Shown here: positions 32,903-36,457 of the stretch, one piece after another
Position numbering within the stretch: position 1 is the stretch's first letter
How the letters are laid out: every line of letters starts with the position of its first letter
Assembly: GCA_013152225.1 (NCBI GenBank)
Contig: JAADGR010000378.1
Span: 1 to 36,457, forward strand
DNA from: Calditrichota bacterium
Lineage (GTDB): Bacteria > Zhuqueibacterota > Zhuqueibacteria > Residuimicrobiales > Krinioviventaceae
Direction of reading: 5' to 3'
DNA: 36,457 nucleotides
Translations under genes and position numbers: made by a program
The notes under the pieces: model-generated
What the model was told of the DNA's origin: nothing
Databases searched by the model: none
Seen by the model: only the letters and a program-made list of their open reading frames with translations

Positions 32903-32931
32903 AAAACTATTATGTGTACAGGAGAAATAAG

Positions 32932-33711
32932 ATGGCTATTAAACTGATAACAAGTTCTGAGGATATTACAAAAGTCAAAGATAAAAGAGAGTACGCTCTC
33001 ATAACATTTGATGACCGGCTGACGCTTAATGAAAGCCGAAAGGATACGGCCAATATCGTGTTCAATCCGGAGGCCGGCTATTCACCAAGTTTTGGGGCGC
33101 TTTCGAGAAAAATGTGGGAGACAAATCAGGGACAAAAGTTCGCTCCTGTGGCAAGGGATTCAGATTTGAGCAATTATTTATACCAGCCGCGCTTTCGTAT
33201 CTTATTCGATCATCTGCTCTCCCGGCCATTAGACGCAACGCGCTTTCTGGATGTCGGTTGTTGTGACGCAAATGTAGCAAAAAAAGCTATCGAATTGGGT
33301 GTTCAGGATGTAACGGCGATCGATCTGCCGGAAATTATTCAGGAGATTAAACCTGTGGATGGCCTCAAACTTTTGGCCGCTAATTTAAATGAAGACTTTG
33401 TTGATGGAGAATTCGATGTCATCTATGCCGGTGAAGTGATAGAACATTTGTACAATGACTTTGCGTTTTTGCAACGCTGTTATGATCATACTGCAGAGAA
33501 TGGAGTCCTCATTATCACCACACCTCAGGACTCACCGGTGAAAAGATGGTATGAAGAAGGTACTCACCTTCGCTGCTATCCGGATCATACTCTTGCCGGA
33601 CTTGTTGCGTGTACCGGGTACGATGTGGAACGTTTTAATGTCCAACTCAACTTTACGAAAAATGGTTTACGGACTGTTGCCATTGTTTTTGCGCGAAAAG
33701 CCTCAATGTAG
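32932..33711 (+). CDS. SAM-dependent class I methyltransferase
   Basis: A 259-residue soluble protein with a Rossmann methyltransferase fold in the middle. Motif I is RFLDVGCCDANVAKKAIELG (about residue 102), followed by the acidic end of strand 2 at TAIDLPE. The post-I/motif II segment is FDVIYAGEVIEHLYNDFAFL, and motif III lies in GVLIITTPQDSPV. This pattern fits Methyltransf_11/23-type small-molecule or sugar methyltransferases. Residues 1-85 are not recognised. ATG 32932 follows GGAG (32921-32924) at 7 nt; the open frame extends to 32887 without a ribosome site. Context suggests methylation of a flagellar or surface glycan; the substrate is inferred, not shown. Confidence 0.85.
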   Translation: MAIKLITSSEDITKVKDKREYALITFDDRLTLNESRKDTANIVFNPEAGYSPSFGALSRKMWETNQGQKFAPVARDSDLSNYLYQPRFRILFDHLLSRPLDATRFLDVGCCDANVAKKAIELGVQDVTAIDLPEIIQEIKPVDGLKLLAANLNEDFVDGEFDVIYAGEVIEHLYNDFAFLQRCYDHTAENGVLIITTPQDSPVKRWYEEGTHLRCYPDHTLAGLVACTGYDVERFNVQLNFTKNGLRTVAIVFARKASM

Positions 33712-33741
33712 TAGCTTACTTTTTATTGAGAGCAGGGAAGA

Positions 33742-35508
33742 ATGAGCAGAAATAAAATCACCTGGGAAAAGAAAGCGAAAAAAGAATTAAATAATGCTAG
33801 CCTGACACTTTGCATGATTGTTAAGAACGAGGAAGAACATATCGCGCGTTGTTTGCAAAGTGTAAAGGATGCGGTGGATGACATTGTTGTTGTTGATACC
33901 GGTTCTACCGATCGAACGGTAGAGATTTGCAAAAGCTTTGGTGCTAAAGTTTACCACCATCCGTGGCAGGACAGTTTCAGCAAAGCTCGCAATCAGGCGC
34001 TTAAATATGTTAAAACAGAGTGGGCGCTGCAACTGGATGCGGACGAGGAGTTAGACCCAGCGGATATTCCATTGTTACGCCAAGCACTTTATGAGAAGCA
34101 ATTTAACAGTATCTGCGTGACAATTTTTAATGATTTACCGGAAGGCATTATTTCTAAATTTTATTACCGGCGGTTGTACCGGACAAAGATGGCGCATTAT
34201 GAAGGGCGGGTGCATAACCAAATTGTCGTTCCGGGAGCAGTGGGGATGCGAGACATTCGAATATATCATCATGGTTATAATCTTCCTCCTGAAAAAATGG
34301 CTGCCAAATATGAACGAACAGAGAAGCTTTTGCTCGGGCAAATCGAGGAAGAACCTGCCAATATTTTTTATCGGTTTAATCTTGTCAGAGTTTATCGTAA
34401 CAAACAAGAATATGATCGTGCAATTTCTGAGGGCTTGACGGCGTTGCAAATGCCAAATGTGCGTTCGCGTATTGGCTATTACCTCATGATCGTCAATGAT
34501 GTCTGCCACAGCATGCTCCTCGCACAACGTGCTCATAAAGTTTTTCCCCTTTGTTCGGAAGCGCTTAAAGTTGATCCGCTAAATATGGACTTGTTATTCG
34601 CTATGGCCGGCGCGTATGTGTCCATTGGCGCGTATAAGAACGCGATTCTCTATTATCAAAAATGGCTAAAAGCAAAACAAAAAACAGACGGCAAACCAAT
34701 CGATCTTGCGATGAGCGTCGATACCTATTCGCTGGATGCTGTTGTTTTGGAAAATATCGGCAAGTGTTACAAGTATATCGGACAATATGATCCGGCTATT
34801 GAGAATCTCGAAAAAGCAATTGCCGCCAACCCCGGTCGTCTCTCTCCTTATAAAGCTCTGGCTCTCTGCTATATTGAACAGCATGATTTGGCCAAGGCCA
34901 CGCACGTATTGGAGAGGTCGGTTTCGAAAAATATTGCCGATAGTTTTGTTTTCTACAAACTGGGTGTTTTGCTCCGGGAACTTGGCCATTTCGATCAGGC
35001 GCAAAAATATATGCAGCGATCGTTGCAGCTTGATGAGGACGCACCTGATGTCTGGAATGCGAACGGCCAGTTGCTCCTTGTGCGAGGCAAAACCGTTGAG
35101 GCTCTGCAAAATTTTAATCGATGTTTGCAAATAAATCCAAATCACTTGGGAGCTAAATTAAACAGATCTCACGCGCTTTTACTTCTTCAAAAAAATCAGG
35201 AAGCGCAAAAAGAGTTGATTGCCATCCTTTCATCCGAGCCGCAAGATTATGGAATTTTCAGCGAGGCAGGAGAGCTTTGCTGTACGCACCACTTGTTCGT
35301 TCCGGCAATTTCTTTTTATGAAAAATATCTGCAACAAAAGCCTAATGATGTGAAGGCATTGCATAATCTGGCATCGTGCTACGCGCAAACGGGGAATTTC
35401 GACTCGGCACGGATTGGTTATAGTGCTGTTCTAAACATTAATCCCTCTTATCAGCCAACAGTACAAAGTCTTGAATACTTGCAAAAAATATCAGCTTTGG
35501 TGGAGTGA
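33742..35508 (+). CDS. Family 2 glycosyltransferase with C-terminal TPR repeats
   Basis: A 588-residue fusion. The first roughly 200 residues are a GT-A family 2 glycosyltransferase: LCMIVKNEEEHIARCLQSVK, DIVVVDTGSTDRTVEICKSF, and the metal-binding LDADEEL. The rest (about 215-585) is TPR repeats (NIGKCYKYIGQYDPAIENLE, KLGVLLRELGHFDQAQKYMQ). This layout recalls SunS-like peptide glycosyltransferases and protein O-glycosyltransferases, where the TPR part holds the acceptor protein. AGGGAAG at about 33733-33739 precedes ATG 33742 closely. The next gene begins within its stop codon (TGATG). Likely acceptor is flagellin, by context only. Confidence 0.88.
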   Translation: MSRNKITWEKKAKKELNNASLTLCMIVKNEEEHIARCLQSVKDAVDDIVVVDTGSTDRTVEICKSFGAKVYHHPWQDSFSKARNQALKYVKTEWALQLDADEELDPADIPLLRQALYEKQFNSICVTIFNDLPEGIISKFYYRRLYRTKMAHYEGRVHNQIVVPGAVGMRDIRIYHHGYNLPPEKMAAKYERTEKLLLGQIEEEPANIFYRFNLVRVYRNKQEYDRAISEGLTALQMPNVRSRIGYYLMIVNDVCHSMLLAQRAHKVFPLCSEALKVDPLNMDLLFAMAGAYVSIGAYKNAILYYQKWLKAKQKTDGKPIDLAMSVDTYSLDAVVLENIGKCYKYIGQYDPAIENLEKAIAANPGRLSPYKALALCYIEQHDLAKATHVLERSVSKNIADSFVFYKLGVLLRELGHFDQAQKYMQRSLQLDEDAPDVWNANGQLLLVRGKTVEALQNFNRCLQINPNHLGAKLNRSHALLLLQKNQEAQKELIAILSSEPQDYGIFSEAGELCCTHHLFVPAISFYEKYLQQKPNDVKALHNLASCYAQTGNFDSARIGYSAVLNINPSYQPTVQSLEYLQKISALVE

Positions 35509-36457
35509 TGACCGAAAAATCCAAACCTTCAATTTCTTTATGCATGATTGTGAAAAACGAAGAGCGTTTTCTCGACCAATGCCTGGAAAGCGTTCGCGAA
35601 TTCGTAGATGAAATGGTCATTGTTGATACCGGTTCAACAGATCGAACCGTGGAAATTGCCAAACAATTCGGAGCAAAACTCTATTTTCACCAATGGCAAA
35701 ACAGCTTTAGCGAATCAAGAAATTTCAGCCTGCAGTTTGTGAGCGGAGACTGGGTTCTGCAACTGGACGCCGATGAAAAGCTGGAAAGAAAAGATATCCC
35801 TCTGCTCAAAAAAGTGATATCCGATCCGCACACGAACGCCGTTTTTATGCCGATTTTGAATGATTTGCCCGGAGGAGGAATTTCGAAGCATTATTTCCCA
35901 AGATTGTACCGTCGCGGTTCGGCGCATTATGAAGGTATCGTTCACAATCAATTGGAATTCACCGGCAAGTCGGTTACTGCTGAAATCAGAATTTATCACT
36001 ATGGCTATAACCTGACGCCGGAACAGATGGCGAAGAAAAACGAACGCAGCGCTCGTTTACTGGAAAAGCAACTGGAGGAAAATCCTGATTTTCTTTTCGC
36101 GTGGCATAATCTTATTCGTATTCACAGAAACGAAAAAAAATACGACCTCGTGATGCAGGAAGCGGATGCCCTGCTCTACCGAATTCCTTACGAACAGGAT
36201 ATTGCTGCTTACGTGATGATTGCTTATGATGCCGCGAGTTGCGCTTATCAAAAAGGCCTTTACCAGCGCGCTGAAAAGTACTGTCTGAATGCGATAGACA
36301 AAATGCCCGACTATTTGGATATTTATTATGTGTTGGGCTGCATGCGAATGGGGATGAGCAGGTATGGCGCGGCTATTTCGGAATTTAAAAAGGCGCTGAC
36401 TATTCTTGAAGAGCTGCGCCAAAAACCCACATTAACGCAATTGAAACTGGATGTCTT
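35508..36457 (+). CDS. Second family 2 glycosyltransferase-TPR protein, truncated by window end
   Basis: The frame is open from ATG 35508 to the last base (316 full codons) and continues beyond the window. It is a close paralogue of the preceding gene: LCMIVKNEERFLDQCLESVR, EMVIVDTGSTDRTVEIAKQF, LQLDADEKL, and RLYRRGSAHYEGIVHNQLEF. After about residue 185 TPR-like helices begin (AYQKGLYQRAEKYCLNAIDK). The ribosome site is GGTGGAG (35499-35505) directly before TGATG, so it shares one base with the upstream stop and is probably translationally coupled. The tandem pair suggests successive or specialised sugar transfers. Confidence 0.88.
   Translation, partial: MTEKSKPSISLCMIVKNEERFLDQCLESVREFVDEMVIVDTGSTDRTVEIAKQFGAKLYFHQWQNSFSESRNFSLQFVSGDWVLQLDADEKLERKDIPLLKKVISDPHTNAVFMPILNDLPGGGISKHYFPRLYRRGSAHYEGIVHNQLEFTGKSVTAEIRIYHYGYNLTPEQMAKKNERSARLLEKQLEENPDFLFAWHNLIRIHRNEKKYDLVMQEADALLYRIPYEQDIAAYVMIAYDAASCAYQKGLYQRAEKYCLNAIDKMPDYLDIYYVLGCMRMGMSRYGAAISEFKKALTILEELRQKPTLTQLKLDV

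Noticed and set aside
32690-32931. Insertion sequence between the giant gene and the methyltransferase
   Set aside because: No transposase fragment or target-site duplication is visible; only inverted repeats are present, so only a structured or miniature element is reported.

Overview
The window is one large, almost gap-free flagellar locus. All recognisable genes lie on the + strand. It runs into a flagellar or surface-glycan modification locus at the right-hand end. The host is a diderm (Gram-negative-type envelope) bacterium, because FlgA, FlgH and FlgI (P- and L-ring assembly) are present. G+C looks moderate. The gene set (FlhF/FlhG, FliA, FliW/CsrA, a FliY-like FliN, and the small flagellar-operon protein after FlgD) resembles deep-branching diderm lineages more than enterics. 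Heptameric intergenic repeats are compatible with an uncultured FCB-group-type organism, but phylum assignment from this window is only a guess.

Layout. 1-4230: hook-length control (fliK, 5' end cut by the window), hook cap flgD, a small flagellar-operon protein, hook flgE. 4340-8404: stator motA/motB, fliL, C-ring fliM and fliY/fliN. 8442-13999: export gate fliO-fliP-fliQ-fliR-flhB-flhA. 13989-17801: flhF, flhG, a small two-helix membrane protein, sigma-28 fliA and a small charged protein. 18005-26226: a second block, probably a new transcription unit, with flgF, flgG, flgA, flgH, flgI, a flgJ-transglycosylase fusion, flgN, flgK and flgL. 26397-28272: fliW, csrA and a TPR protein. 28292 to the end: a 1465-residue protein that appears to join TPR, three glycosyltransferase-like modules and a radical SAM module, then a methyltransferase and two tandem TPR-glycosyltransferases, the last cut by the window end. 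No flagellin, fliD, fliS, flgB/flgC, fliE-fliJ, flgM or chemotaxis gene is visible.

How it works together. The first block builds the export gate, motor and hook. FlhF/FlhG would set position and number of flagella, and FliA would switch on late genes. The flgF-flgL block builds distal rod, rings and hook-filament junction. FliW/CsrA would control flagellin translation, and the terminal genes probably build and attach a glycan to flagellin or another surface structure.

Most unusual points: the multi-module GT/radical SAM polypeptide, whose two GT9 modules have each lost a different signature residue; an FlhF whose catalytic motifs II and III are degenerate, with a conservatively altered activator motif in FlhG; a FliM without a canonical CheY-binding N-terminus; two families of 7-bp tandem repeats around flgA/flgH; and a nested palindromic element in front of the methyltransferase gene.

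There is no gene-free stretch above 300 bases. The longest gaps are 32690-32931 (palindromic element, possible 63-codon ORF), 17802-18004 (hairpin, possible sigma-54 promoter) and 26227-26396 (two hairpins). All calls come from reading the sequence; no database search was run.
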